A stretch of 64,000 nt of DNA from Alphaproteobacteria bacterium. GTDB lineage: Bacteria > Pseudomonadota > Alphaproteobacteria > Micavibrionales > Micavibrionaceae. The stretch is taken from contig JASMHE010000013.1 of NCBI GenBank assembly GCA_030750865.1, positions 1-64,000 of the forward strand, written 5' to 3'. Made by a program: the position numbers and the translations under genes. The notes under the pieces are model-generated. The model searched no databases. It was not told the origin of the DNA and was given only the letters and a program-made list of their open reading frames with translations. How positions within the stretch are numbered: position 1 is the first letter of the stretch; each line of letters starts with the position of its first letter. This document shows, one piece after another, positions 8,079 through 17,442 of this stretch.

Positions 8079-9917
8079 TCAGGTTTGTTTGCGGATAACA
8101 TCCAGAAAGATTTGTCCGTATTTTTTCAGTTTGGATTGGCCCACGCCGGGAACGTCGCTTAGAGCCTGTAGGTCTAAGGGTTTGTGTAAAACCATATCAA
8201 CCAATGTTTTGTCATGAAAGACCACATAAGGCGGAATATTATGGTCTTTGGCAATATGTGTCCGCAGGTCTTTTAACGCGGCAAACAGGGTTTTGTCAGC
8301 GTCGTCTTTAAGGCTCAGTAGCGGGTCTGCTTTCGCGCCACCACGGGAGCGCTTTCCTGTGTTACTGACGGTTCTTGGATCAAGTCGTAATTGCAAAGCG
8401 TTGCGTGAGCGCAGGAAGTCCATACCGTCCGGCGTGACCGTTAAGCCTCCGTGGGCATTCATGTCAACGAACAAATATCCGCGTGCGACGAGTTGACGGA
8501 TCAGGCTGTGCCATTCTTTGGCCGTATGTTCGGTGCCGATGCCATAGGTGCTAAGCGCATTATGGCCGAATTTTTCTATTCTATCACTGTGTTTTCCAAG
8601 CAGGACATCAATTACATAACCGCCGCCGAATATTTGACCGGTGCGCAAAATGCAAGAGAGCAGCTTTTGCGCCGCAATCGAGCCGTCAAACGTTTCGGGC
8701 GGACTGAGGCAGGTGTCACAATTCCCGCACGGATCGGCACGATCATCGAAATAATGCAACAAGACCTGACGGCGGCACGTTGCACTTTCGCAGTATCCCA
8801 AAAACGCCGTCAGTTTTTGTCGCTGGATACGCTTTTGATCTTCCGGCGCGTTTGAGTTTTCGATCATCTGACGTTGGAGTGCCAGATCCTGCAAACCGTA
8901 AACCATCCAAGCTGTGGCAGGCAGTCCGTCACGGCCGGCACGACCTGTTTCCTGATAATAGGCTTCGATATTCTTCGGTAAATCCATATGCGCAACAAAA
9001 CGCACATCAGGCTTGTTGATCCCCATGCCAAAGGCAATGGTCGCAACCATGATAATGCCTTCTTCCTGTAAGAATCGTTCTTGATGGCTCGCGCGGACCA
9101 TTTTATCCAGACCGGCATGGTAAGGCAGGGCATTATATCCTTCTTCAGTCAGCCAGCGGGCTGTTTCCTCTACTTTCTTACGCGAAAGGCAATAGACAAT
9201 TCCACTGTCATTCGTGGAACGATCTTTCAGGAAACGGGATAATTGCGTCCGTGGATTGTTCTTGATCGTGACTTCATAGGAAATATTCGGCCGGTCAAAT
9301 CCGGCGACATAGAGTTTAGGCAGTTGCAAACGCTCGACAATATCTTTTCGTGTGGGTTTGTCGGCAGTAGCGGTGACGGCGATACAGGGGATGTCCGGGA
9401 AGCGCGTTCGTAACAACGAGACTTGATGGTATTCAGGACGAAAGTCATGGCCCCATTGCGAGATGCAATGCGCTTCATCAATTGCAAAAAGCGCGATCTG
9501 GATATGATCCAGGATATCGAGAAAGGCATCCGTGACAAGACGTTCAGGCGCGACATAAACCAGATCGAGATTGCCCGTGCGTAAATTGCTGAGGGCATCT
9601 TGCAGTTCCGGATAGGTAAGGCCGGAATGAATGGCGACGGCCTTTACTCCTTCTTCGCGCAGTGCAACGACCTGATCCTGCATCAGCGCAATGAGCGGTG
9701 AAATGATAATGCCTGTGCCGAGCCGGCAAATGGAGGGGATCTGATAGCAAAGCGATTTTCCGCTGCCCGTTGGCATGAGCACGCCGCAGCTTTTCCCTGC
9801 CATAACATCATCAATAATCTGTTCCTGTTGTCCGCGAAACGTACTATGGCCAAAGACCGAGGATAATATATCGTGGGGTGAGGCTTGATTCTCGGAGGCG
9901 CTCTTTATATCTGTCAT
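8079..9917 (-). CDS. recQ: ATP-dependent DNA helicase RecQ
   Basis: A 3'-5' superfamily 2 helicase acting in recombination and replication-fork repair. Visible features in order: FRGQQEQII motif 0, Walker A TGSGKS, DEAH box (DEAHCISQWGHDFRPEY), TATAD motif III and the RAGRDG motif VI. The RQC zinc-binding cysteines (CESATCRR... CGNCDTC) come next, then a winged helix and a C-terminal HRDC domain ending DIPGVGQSKL-like (DVPGVGQSKLKKYG). The length of about 612 aa is normal. The start is uncertain: ATG at 9917 or 9932, neither with a clear Shine-Dalgarno; a TTG at 9995 also reads in. It stands alone on this strand. Confidence 0.95.
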   Translation of the reverse strand: MTDIKSASENQASPHDILSSVFGHSTFRGQQEQIIDDVMAGKSCGVLMPTGSGKSLCYQIPSICRLGTGIIISPLIALMQDQVVALREEGVKAVAIHSGLTYPELQDALSNLRTGNLDLVYVAPERLVTDAFLDILDHIQIALFAIDEAHCISQWGHDFRPEYHQVSLLRTRFPDIPCIAVTATADKPTRKDIVERLQLPKLYVAGFDRPNISYEVTIKNNPRTQLSRFLKDRSTNDSGIVYCLSRKKVEETARWLTEEGYNALPYHAGLDKMVRASHQERFLQEEGIIMVATIAFGMGINKPDVRFVAHMDLPKNIEAYYQETGRAGRDGLPATAWMVYGLQDLALQRQMIENSNAPEDQKRIQRQKLTAFLGYCESATCRRQVLLHYFDDRADPCGNCDTCLSPPETFDGSIAAQKLLSCILRTGQIFGGGYVIDVLLGKHSDRIEKFGHNALSTYGIGTEHTAKEWHSLIRQLVARGYLFVDMNAHGGLTVTPDGMDFLRSRNALQLRLDPRTVSNTGKRSRGGAKADPLLSLKDDADKTLFAALKDLRTHIAKDHNIPPYVVFHDKTLVDMVLHKPLDLQALSDVPGVGQSKLKKYGQIFLDVIRKQT

Positions 9918-10129
9918 GGCAATATGATGCATGGGACAAGCATAAGAGAAGCGCCGCAAAGAAGCCAACACCAAATCAAAACTATTCCCGTCCAAATTCG
10001 TTTATGGACATTCCCTGATCTTGTGCAGGTTATACCGATAAGGGAATCGTGATACGCTATCTTTAAGCTTTATAACATGCGACAGCTATGGTAATCAGAC
10101 ATTTACCTTTTCCCATTGGAGCCCCTATC

Positions 10130-10366
10130 ATGAAACTGATCGTTCTGAACCTGCCACGCGATTTTGACGCGCAATCTCTGGCCACTCTTTTCAAGAGCTA
10201 TGGCAATGTTAGGGATTGCTCTCTTGTTATGGATAAGGAAACAGGGAGATCCAAAGGGTTCGGGTTCGTCGAAATGGCGCTGACGGATGAGGGCGTAGAA
10301 GCGATCAACAATCTCCACGGCAGCAAGGTCGGTAAAAATAAGATCCGTGTTAAAGCGGCTGACTAA
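10130..10366 (+). CDS. Small RRM-type RNA-binding protein
   Basis: A 78-aa protein made of one RNA-recognition motif. RNP2 is LIVLNLP at residues 3-9 and RNP1 is KGFGFVEM at about 42-49, both with the aromatic residues that stack on RNA. Such single-RRM proteins are found in many proteobacteria and cyanobacteria, often linked to cold or stress, where they bind mRNA. The ATG at 10130 is chosen because GGAG sits 8 bases upstream; an in-frame ATG at 10088 would add an unrelated 14-residue extension. The next gene begins 18 bp later, so the two may be cotranscribed. Confidence 0.9.
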   Translation: MKLIVLNLPRDFDAQSLATLFKSYGNVRDCSLVMDKETGRSKGFGFVEMALTDEGVEAINNLHGSKVGKNKIRVKAAD

Positions 10367-10384
10367 TGACGCGGGGTTTGTTTT

Positions 10385-10837
10385 ATGAAAATCTGGGTTG
10401 ATGGCGATGCCTGTCCGAACAGTATAAAAGAGATTCTGTACCGCGCTTCGGAACGGACGAAAATCACGGTCTTTTTTATAGCGAATGACTATTTACGTCT
10501 TCCTCCCTCGGATTATCTTGAAATGCTTCAGGTTCCGGACGGACCGGATGTGGCCGATGATGAAATCGCCGAACGCTGTAGCGCGGAAGATCTTGTGATT
10601 ACCGCAGATATACCGCTGGCGGCGCGTATCGTCAAAAAAGGGGGCCGAGCTCTGGACCCGCGTGGCACATTATATGACAGCAATAATATCGGGCAGATTC
10701 TCGATATGCGGAATTTTATGGATGAACTTCGCGGTTCGGGTGTAGAGACCGGTGGTCTCGATAAATTCGGGGCAAAAGATCGCCTGACATTCGCAAATGA
10801 ACTGGATAAAATCCTGACGGCACATCAAAACGCTTAA
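10385..10837 (+). CDS. YaiI/YqxD family protein (UPF0178, DUF188)
   Basis: A 150-aa cytoplasmic protein of the widespread DUF188 family, which has a PIN/NYN-like nuclease fold. Typical conserved blocks are present: WVDGDACP at residues 4-11, VPDGPDVADDEIAE in the middle, VITADIPLA and the later ALDPRGTLYD. The clustered aspartates suggest a metal site, but no activity has been established to my knowledge. It follows the RRM gene by 18 bp. Confidence 0.9.
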   Translation: MKIWVDGDACPNSIKEILYRASERTKITVFFIANDYLRLPPSDYLEMLQVPDGPDVADDEIAERCSAEDLVITADIPLAARIVKKGGRALDPRGTLYDSNNIGQILDMRNFMDELRGSGVETGGLDKFGAKDRLTFANELDKILTAHQNA

Positions 10838-10956
10838 CCCGTCCGTTTGTCTTTCAAAAGAGTGTGTAAGCGCTGTTTTATATTGTTCTGCAAGATCGAA
10901 TGCTATGTCTTTTCACGGAATAATGGTATGTATAGCTTCGTAATATCAGGAGAAGA

Positions 10957-13941
10957 ATGTCCGGAGAAATACGTCATGACTCAAAAAGAAGCTCTGCTCA
11001 TATGAAGAAAAATGAAACAACAAGTTATGTGACGTGGCTGGTGGACCGGTTAACGAATCTCTATTTAGATGTTTTATCCGAATCTGATCCGGATACAGCG
11101 GGGCTGCTTGAGCAGAAATACGCCATACAAGAGACTGCCGATAAAGCCGAACGGATGCGGGCCTATATTGCGTTTTGGACGAGTCTTGATGAGGTCCGGC
11201 AACTGGCGCTATCGACGAATGACGCCAAGATTAATCAGCTGGCCCGTGTTGCGAGAGTGATAGGAACCACCGAGGTTGTATGGGCGCACAATACGATAAA
11301 AGCCACGAACGCCGGGTCTATTGATTTTGTTTTGGAGTGTTTCCGAGATCGTGGCGTCACAGCGGCGCAGGTTCAAAAATTCATCAACGAGAATGCGCAG
11401 GCCTGGTTCAGCTTGACCGGACACCCGACAAACCCGACCACCGTCGCTTACACGCTGGCGCAAGCCAATGTCGCGAATGTTATTGCCAATCCGGAGGCCG
11501 TCCCTGAAGATCTCAAAAAAGCGCTGGTGACCTTGCGTGATACACCGATTGTAGGTGCGCGGAAAACGCCGTTGGATGAAGCGGAAGAAACGTTAGGAAC
11601 CTTAAATATTTTATACGACAGCGCTATCGGCTTGAAGAAGCTGTTTGAAAGCGCACTGGAAAAGCATGGCTATGCGGCCGAAGGCGTGAAGATTGAAAGG
11701 GCGCTGATACGTCCCTGTGTGTGGACGCTGGGTGATGGGGATGGTAATGCGAATATGACGGCACAGGTACTGGAAGAGGGCATAACTCTACACCGTCACA
11801 AAATCGCAAAACGTTATGCCAAAACGGGTGCGTTGATTATAAAGCAAGCAAAAGCAGATCTGATTGCCGCACCTATCGTAAAGGCTATCGAAGATCTGGT
11901 CCATCAAGTGCAAACCGTGAAAACAGGACGAACGGAGTCATTTGCCTTGACGGCGGAAACTTTGGCAGAAAAAATTCCGGACAGCAGCGCCGCTTCAGGA
12001 TTGCGCGATCTGGCTTATCTTATACGCTGCTTTGGACGTGGCTTTGGTAAGATTGATATCCGCCACAATGCTCTGGATATTATGGATGCCGTTCGCATTT
12101 TATTCCATGAAAGCAAAGTGATGGACAAGGCGCGCTTTTCCGGCCTTAATCTTGACGAGCAGAGAGCTGTACTTTCGTCATGGCTGGAAGATCAGGACGT
12201 TCTTCAAACACTGACCGCACAGTCGCTTGCTAATATTAAGGGCGCCGAAACGGCTGCGCGTATTTTAGACCGCCTTCGCGTTATTGGTGAGAACCCGGAT
12301 ATGTGTGAAAAGTTGATTGTTGCCGAAACCACGCATCCCGCTCATGCTCTTGCCGCTTTATTGTTGTTGAAAGTTACCGGCAATCATGTTGGTGATGCAC
12401 AAAGCCGTATTGATCTTGTGATCTTATCTGAATCTGTGGCTGATTTGACGGGCATCGGTTATACGGTAGAGATGTTGCTTGAAAATAAGTCTTTTCGGGA
12501 ACACGTTGCGAGCCGTGGACGGCTTATTGCGATGATCGCCAAAAGTGATACAACCCGACAAGACGGACGCGGTGAAGCGGAATATGCGCAGTATGAGGCT
12601 GCTGTTGATGTGTACCGCATTGCGGATCTCATGAGGCGTAAATACAAAGAACTGGAGCCGGTTCTGGTGTCTATTAAAAATGGAGGCGGCCACGCCTTGC
12701 AGCGCGGCGGCGGACGGATCACAGAAATTCCGGCTGTACACGGACGCGCGGCAGCCGATGCACGGGTGACCGATATAGGGCCTTCGACCCTGACCATTCA
12801 AGGTCAGCAGCAGATGATCTTGTTTTGTCCCGGTAAGGTGGCGATAGGCAGCCTTGAAGCGTTCGCTGCACAAAATCTTTACACGAAGGCGGGTATACAA
12901 GGTGAAATGCCCCCGCCGCGCTTTTCAGAAAATACCAACCGACAATATGCCAGGGCTGATGCTTGGCTCTATGCAAAAACGGCCGGCAAAGCGTTTGATG
13001 ATCTCGTCAAGAATAACCCGGCAATTGATGAGTTGTTTGTGGCGGCTCCCTGGCTGTCAATGAAGGCTGGAAATGTCAGTTCGCGCCCCGCTAAACGCGG
13101 AGAAAAGCATGTTGGCCCCGGCGTGACCCCCGCTGAGGCTAAGGGGCAGAATCCACGCGCGCTAGAAGGGCGGGCTATCTCAGGGGAGCGTCTAAGCGCA
13201 CATGCTTGTCTGCCTGTATTTTCTGTGCTTGGCCTTGTGGAGGCTATGGAAGCTGTTAAACGTGAGGGCATGGCCTGCGCCAATCCTGCGAAATATGGTG
13301 ATCCGTTGCATCATCTGTACCGTGCCCATAAAATCCAGCGCGACGCTGCGCGGGCCACTATTAACGTGGTGGCAATGGCCGATTTTGATATTGCCTGGCC
13401 GCTTCTGACCGGCAAAGAAAGGCCGGACAAAAAACAGGTGAGTAAGCTGGCAGAGCGTTTTGTATATTCCCCGGCGTCTCATGCCAATACGCCAGAGGTG
13501 ACACAGGCTTTTCTGGAGAGCTATTTCTTGAAAGCTGAAAAACTAACATATGGCATGGTGTCGGGCCAAAGCCCTAAAAACAATATGCGGCATGGTGATG
13601 CACTGAAAAAATTATGGCCTGAGCTGGCCGTACAAGTCGACAAACGGGATAGGAGCGCTGAGTTTTCCCGTGTGATTGAGTGTTACCGTACGCGCCAGTT
13701 TGATGCCGCCCCTGATACCCCCTTGAGTGAACAATCCTTCCGCATTACACAGGCACTCTATGCTGCGGCCAATGTCATTAACGCGCCCGTCGGTATATTG
13801 GCAACCCGTACCAGACTCGAGCCTGTTCAGGAAGTCGATGAAGGTGGAAAAACCCGTTTTATGCGTCCCCAAAGCTATCAGGAAAAGAAAATCATTCACC
13901 TTCTGGAAAAGCCTACGGCTTTAAGCGTAGAAGCTTTTTGA
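10957..13941 (+). CDS. Divergent phosphoenolpyruvate carboxylase homologue
   Basis: A 994-aa protein, longer than the usual 880-930. It follows the PEP carboxylase fold from end to end: SLTGHPTNPTT for the TAHPTE block with its histidine, TLGDGDGNANMTA for the GGDRDGNP block, GKIDIRHN for LDIRQ and AKSDTTRQDG for GYSDSNKDG. The key loop, normally FHGRGG-x-GRGGG, reads NGGGHALQRGGG here, so the catalytic His and Arg of that loop are not in place. The normal reaction would be PEP plus bicarbonate to oxaloacetate, an anaplerotic step; activity of this version is uncertain. The start is well supported (AGGAGAAG directly before ATG). It has no obvious operon partner. Confidence 0.75.
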   Translation: MSGEIRHDSKRSSAHMKKNETTSYVTWLVDRLTNLYLDVLSESDPDTAGLLEQKYAIQETADKAERMRAYIAFWTSLDEVRQLALSTNDAKINQLARVARVIGTTEVVWAHNTIKATNAGSIDFVLECFRDRGVTAAQVQKFINENAQAWFSLTGHPTNPTTVAYTLAQANVANVIANPEAVPEDLKKALVTLRDTPIVGARKTPLDEAEETLGTLNILYDSAIGLKKLFESALEKHGYAAEGVKIERALIRPCVWTLGDGDGNANMTAQVLEEGITLHRHKIAKRYAKTGALIIKQAKADLIAAPIVKAIEDLVHQVQTVKTGRTESFALTAETLAEKIPDSSAASGLRDLAYLIRCFGRGFGKIDIRHNALDIMDAVRILFHESKVMDKARFSGLNLDEQRAVLSSWLEDQDVLQTLTAQSLANIKGAETAARILDRLRVIGENPDMCEKLIVAETTHPAHALAALLLLKVTGNHVGDAQSRIDLVILSESVADLTGIGYTVEMLLENKSFREHVASRGRLIAMIAKSDTTRQDGRGEAEYAQYEAAVDVYRIADLMRRKYKELEPVLVSIKNGGGHALQRGGGRITEIPAVHGRAAADARVTDIGPSTLTIQGQQQMILFCPGKVAIGSLEAFAAQNLYTKAGIQGEMPPPRFSENTNRQYARADAWLYAKTAGKAFDDLVKNNPAIDELFVAAPWLSMKAGNVSSRPAKRGEKHVGPGVTPAEAKGQNPRALEGRAISGERLSAHACLPVFSVLGLVEAMEAVKREGMACANPAKYGDPLHHLYRAHKIQRDAARATINVVAMADFDIAWPLLTGKERPDKKQVSKLAERFVYSPASHANTPEVTQAFLESYFLKAEKLTYGMVSGQSPKNNMRHGDALKKLWPELAVQVDKRDRSAEFSRVIECYRTRQFDAAPDTPLSEQSFRITQALYAAANVINAPVGILATRTRLEPVQEVDEGGKTRFMRPQSYQEKKIIHLLEKPTALSVEAF

Positions 13942-14258
13942 GTGATATGCGGTTGCGCGGTGCTTTTCCAATATCTGATGATGTGTATTGATGAGGAACA
14001 TACTTCTGTGCTCTGGGAGCACAAGGAAAGACACAGAAAGAGACCACTATCGAGGAGGATTTGAGCCTCACTCTGCTTTGTGCCGATAACGTTTAATATA
14101 GGCGCGGGGTTCTGCGGCACAAAGCGGTGTGGATCATTTATTGTCGTTGAAAAACACTACTTAATTCATCTTATTTGTGCTACAAATTATTATCTTTTCT
14201 TAACCAGATGTACGCATCTTGATGCCCTGTATGAAAGATCAGGCGCAGAAATCATTTT
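13942..14258. other. Intergenic region with two hairpins, no gene seen
   Basis: This holds 317 bp between the PEP-carboxylase-like gene and the OmpR-type regulator. It contains a 7-bp stem with 3-base loop (TGTGCTC at 14007-14013, GAGCACA at 14017-14023) and the longer inverted repeat listed separately. Neither is followed by a U-tract. The last 100 bp are AT-rich and probably hold the promoter of the regulator gene. Confidence 0.5.
14075..14125. repeat. 11-bp perfect inverted repeat
   Basis: GCTTTGTGCCG at 14075-14085 pairs exactly with CGGCACAAAGC at 14115-14125, separated by 29 bases. There is no T-run after it on either strand, so it is not an ordinary terminator. It could be a two-half-site operator or the base of an RNA structure upstream of the regulator gene at 14259. 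Confidence 0.6.
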
Positions 14259-14966
14259 ATGAATAAAAAGAAAAACACAATACTTGTCATTGATTCGGAT
14301 ATTCAGAGCCAGAAAATGATGAAAATCGTTCTGGATGATGCTGATTTTAATTTGGTCGATTGTCTGACCGGTAAGCAAGCCGAACGTCTTGCTGTTTCAA
14401 CAAGGCCTGATTTGGTGTTGTTGGATCTTGATTTGCCGGATATAGATGGTGGTGACATTATCACGGCGCTAAGAGGGTGGTCCGAGGTTCCTATTATTAT
14501 TCTTTCTGCGCGTGCCCATGACAATGATGTTGTTAAGGCGCTGAATATGGGCGCGAATGACTATGTGATCAAGCCGTTCAGTGCCAACATTCTTCTTGCA
14601 CGCATCAACGCGTCTTTGCGATCATCAGCAGTTAAGGAGGCGGGAGAGCCTGAACTTGTCAATGGACCTTTGCGCGTCGATTTGGTCCGGCATGAGGTAT
14701 TCGTCAACGATGATCTTATCGCATTCACACCAAAAGAGTATAATCTGCTTCGTTATCTCATCATTCATCGTGGTAAAATGCTCTCTCACAGGGATATCTT
14801 GAAAGCTGTGTGGGGCGATGGACATGCGGATGATACGCAATATCTTCGTGTGTTTATCGGACAGATCCGGGAGAAAATTGATCGCAAATCGGGTGTCCCA
14901 TCTCTTATTGTAACCGAAGCTGGTGTTGGTTACCGGATGGAAAATGCTGAAATAATGGCCCTATAA
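14259..14966 (+). CDS. OmpR/KdpE-type response regulator
   Basis: A 235-aa transcription factor. The receiver domain (residues 5-120) has the acceptor in LVLLDLDLPDIDG, the switch Ser in IILSARA and the lysine in VIKPFSA. The winged-helix DNA-binding domain (about 132-228) has FTPKEYNLLRYL, LSHRDILKAVWG, YLRVFIGQIREKI and VGYRM, all typical of KdpE-like members. The first acidic residues read VIDSD, slightly reduced from DDD. No kinase or kdp transport genes are adjacent, so it is an orphan. The true partner cannot be named. Confidence 0.9.
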   Translation: MNKKKNTILVIDSDIQSQKMMKIVLDDADFNLVDCLTGKQAERLAVSTRPDLVLLDLDLPDIDGGDIITALRGWSEVPIIILSARAHDNDVVKALNMGANDYVIKPFSANILLARINASLRSSAVKEAGEPELVNGPLRVDLVRHEVFVNDDLIAFTPKEYNLLRYLIIHRGKMLSHRDILKAVWGDGHADDTQYLRVFIGQIREKIDRKSGVPSLIVTEAGVGYRMENAEIMAL

Positions 14967-15440
14967 TAACAAAGATAATAACAAAGCGGCACGCACCTTT
15001 CTTGTCGTTTCTTTCCTTATGCAATCCTTATATTTTTCAGCCTTTTTCCTATCGTTTTATAATACGGAATTAGGCATAATGTTTATATGTAAGCACTACA
15101 TCCGGACAAAGCGATGTGATGCCAGTTACAAAGCAAAATTCTGACACAATGAAAACACGGCTGAGAAGTATTGCGAATTGGACACTTGTGATAATTAACG
15201 GCGGTTGTCGTTTGGTTTGGTGTTTTCTTCTATCTATCACATGAAACGATTTGATCAGGTCTTGATTGCCTGACGCTTTAGTAGCGGGATTTTTCCGAGC
15301 ATAACTCATGCGGAGAATCAACCAGATATCAAAGACGTTTTCTGTACGAACCGGAATAACTCCATACTACAGACATGCCATGTCAGGCGGCGAAGTTAGC
15401 CTGCCGAACCTTAGAATCTTAAAAATGAAAAGAACAGAAA
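14967..15440. other. 474-bp gap, no supported gene
   Basis: I find no convincing coding frame, tRNA or clear terminator here. The stretch is AT-rich and short frames on both strands lack coding character. The last 60 bp before 15441 contain GGCGGCGAAGTTAGCCTGCC, an imperfect GGC/GCC-rich dyad that may fold in the leader of the pseudo-receiver gene. Confidence 0.4.
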
Positions 15441-16016
15441 ATGAACCAAGAAAAAATTACAATTTTGATTATCAATAATGATAGTTCGGAAACAGAAGAC
15501 CTTAAATCCCGCCTTGCGCAAGAGATGCGTGTGCCGTGGGATATGGCGCACTGTGTAAGCGTGAAAGAAGCGGAATCAAGAATCAACAAAGCTGATGTCG
15601 TTATCTTGAAGCCGGAAATGGAAGGCTTGATTACACCAAGAGAAGCTTATGGTGATATTGAGCACATGGTTTTTGAAACACCAATTATTGTTCTGACAGA
15701 TGATGATGAAGACAAAGATGGCCTTTCGACTTACGTCATGGAAAAGGGCGCTGCCGACATTCTGATCAGAGGGCAATTTTCAAGATTAGTCGATGCTATA
15801 GAATTTGCACTGATTCGTCAGAAAATCACGACAAGAGACAGAAGAGTGGCGGACAAAGTCCTGAAAGACAGCAAAGATGCCGGTGATAAAAAATATAAAG
15901 ACAGCTGTGATCAAAGAGAGATCGATCAAAAGGAAACCAGGAATACGTTGTCCTTATTTATGGGAGGGTATTCTGCCTCGGATCACGGTTCTGCAGATAA
16001 AAAGACATCAGAGTGA
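15441..16016 (+). CDS. Pseudo-receiver protein with charged C-terminal tail
   Basis: A 191-aa protein. Residues 5-130 follow a receiver fold (ITILIINND start, alternating helices and strands, IIVLTDDDEDK in place of the switch strand, and GAADILIRG for the last strand). The phospho-acceptor position reads VVILKPEM, with lysine instead of aspartate, and the acidic pocket is NND. It therefore cannot be phosphorylated in the normal way. Residues 130-191 are a lysine/aspartate-rich, probably disordered tail. No homologue with known function is recognised. The gap to nhaA is only 28 bp, so the two may share a transcript. Confidence 0.7.
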   Translation: MNQEKITILIINNDSSETEDLKSRLAQEMRVPWDMAHCVSVKEAESRINKADVVILKPEMEGLITPREAYGDIEHMVFETPIIVLTDDDEDKDGLSTYVMEKGAADILIRGQFSRLVDAIEFALIRQKITTRDRRVADKVLKDSKDAGDKKYKDSCDQREIDQKETRNTLSLFMGGYSASDHGSADKKTSE

Positions 16017-16044
16017 TCATCTTCATTATGAGAGGGCATGAGCC

Positions 16045-17442
16045 ATGAAGAGTTCCAGACATCCTGTTGACCCCACACTTCAGAGCTTTTTTGAAAAAAG
16101 GGTTGAAAGTTTTTTTACACCGCTTGAAAAATTTGTGCACAAACAAACGACAGCGGCTCTTCTGCTGGCGTTGGCAACAGTGATTGCTCTCTTTCTGGCC
16201 AATTCTTCCTGGGCCGGCATCATGAAACATCTGGCCGAGCTGGAAACAGGTGTTGTTTTTGATCGATGGCAGTTTCTTCTGCCTGTTAAAGAGTGGATTG
16301 GCAGCGGATTTATGGCGCTGTTTTTCTTTCTTATCGGGCTGGAATTAAAGCGTGAGACATTAGCCGGTCGGCTAAGGCATCCGCAGCAGATCAGTCTTAT
16401 CATTATGGCGGCTTTGGGGGGCATGATCCTTCCTGCGCTTATTTACTGGGGTATTAATCACGGTACAGCAGGGGCGCATGGGTGGGCCATTCCGATGGCC
16501 ACGGACACGGCCTTTGCAATCGGTGTTCTGGCGCTGCTCGCCAGAAAGGTGTCATATGGTATTTCTATTTTTCTGACCGCTATGGCCATTTTCGATGATA
16601 TCGGTGCGATTGCAATTCTTTCTTTGTTTTACGCACATGACATTCAAATCGGTGCTTTGCTTTTGGCAATTGTCACGTTAGCGGCGCTGTTTTTCGTCAA
16701 TGTTGCCGGTGTTCGGAGTAACTGGATATATGGCTGTCTTGGTCTTGTCCTGTGGTTGTGTGTTTATCATTCAGGTATACATGCCACCCTCGCAGGGTTG
16801 TTGCTCGCTATTACCATACCGGCTCGCACGCGACTAGGGCAAACGGGATTTCTGGCTGAGGTGAAGGGGTTGGTATCAATCTTCGAGACGAAACAACAGG
16901 AAAGACATCGTCTCGGCTTGGATGAAAAGATTTTGGGTGCGGACGATCAACACTCTCTTACCACGGAGTTCGAGGAAACAATCAGGGCTGCCTCCACACC
17001 GCTTCAACGGTGGGAGACTTTTTTGATTTATCCCATCGGGATCATTGTTTTACCGCTTTTTGCACTTTTTAATGCCGGTGTTGCGCTGTCAGGACACGAG
17101 ATCGCGGCCGCGATGCAATCACCCGTGACGATTGGCATTATCGCCGGTCTGGTTATAGGGAAGCCGCTCGGTGTCGCTTTATTCGTTTATGCAGGTTTAT
17201 TTTTCAATATTGGTAAATTGCCGGAAGGTATGCGTTTTACGGAGGTCATCGGGGTCGGATTGCTCGGCGGCATCGGTTTTACCATGTCGTTATTTGTTGC
17301 GATGCTCGGTTTCGAGCATGCCCCACAGATGGTTGATTCTGCAAAAACGGGTATCATTTTTGCGTCTCTCATCTCAGCGACTTTGGCGAGTTTATGGATC
17401 ATATTAACGTATCATTATAGAAAGGCGATCATTCCGACATGA
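16045..17442 (+). CDS. nhaA: Na+/H+ antiporter NhaA
   Basis: An inner-membrane antiporter that exchanges cytoplasmic Na+ (or Li+) for two protons. The 465-aa protein has about 12 hydrophobic segments. It carries the family signatures GLELKRE, WAIPMATDTAFAIG with the conserved aspartate (Asp154) and AIFDDIGAIAI with the essential Asp pair (Asp184/Asp185). It is about 75 residues longer than E. coli NhaA, due to an N-terminal amphipathic extension and a hydrophilic insert between TM segments (about residues 268-325). The stop overlaps the next start by four bases (ATGA), so the secreted protein downstream is cotranslated. Confidence 0.95.
   Translation: MKSSRHPVDPTLQSFFEKRVESFFTPLEKFVHKQTTAALLLALATVIALFLANSSWAGIMKHLAELETGVVFDRWQFLLPVKEWIGSGFMALFFFLIGLELKRETLAGRLRHPQQISLIIMAALGGMILPALIYWGINHGTAGAHGWAIPMATDTAFAIGVLALLARKVSYGISIFLTAMAIFDDIGAIAILSLFYAHDIQIGALLLAIVTLAALFFVNVAGVRSNWIYGCLGLVLWLCVYHSGIHATLAGLLLAITIPARTRLGQTGFLAEVKGLVSIFETKQQERHRLGLDEKILGADDQHSLTTEFEETIRAASTPLQRWETFLIYPIGIIVLPLFALFNAGVALSGHEIAAAMQSPVTIGIIAGLVIGKPLGVALFVYAGLFFNIGKLPEGMRFTEVIGVGLLGGIGFTMSLFVAMLGFEHAPQMVDSAKTGIIFASLISATLASLWIILTYHYRKAIIPT

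Noticed and set aside
14007-14023. Hairpin after the PEP-carboxylase-like gene as a terminator
   Set aside because: The 7-bp stem is not followed by a T-run.
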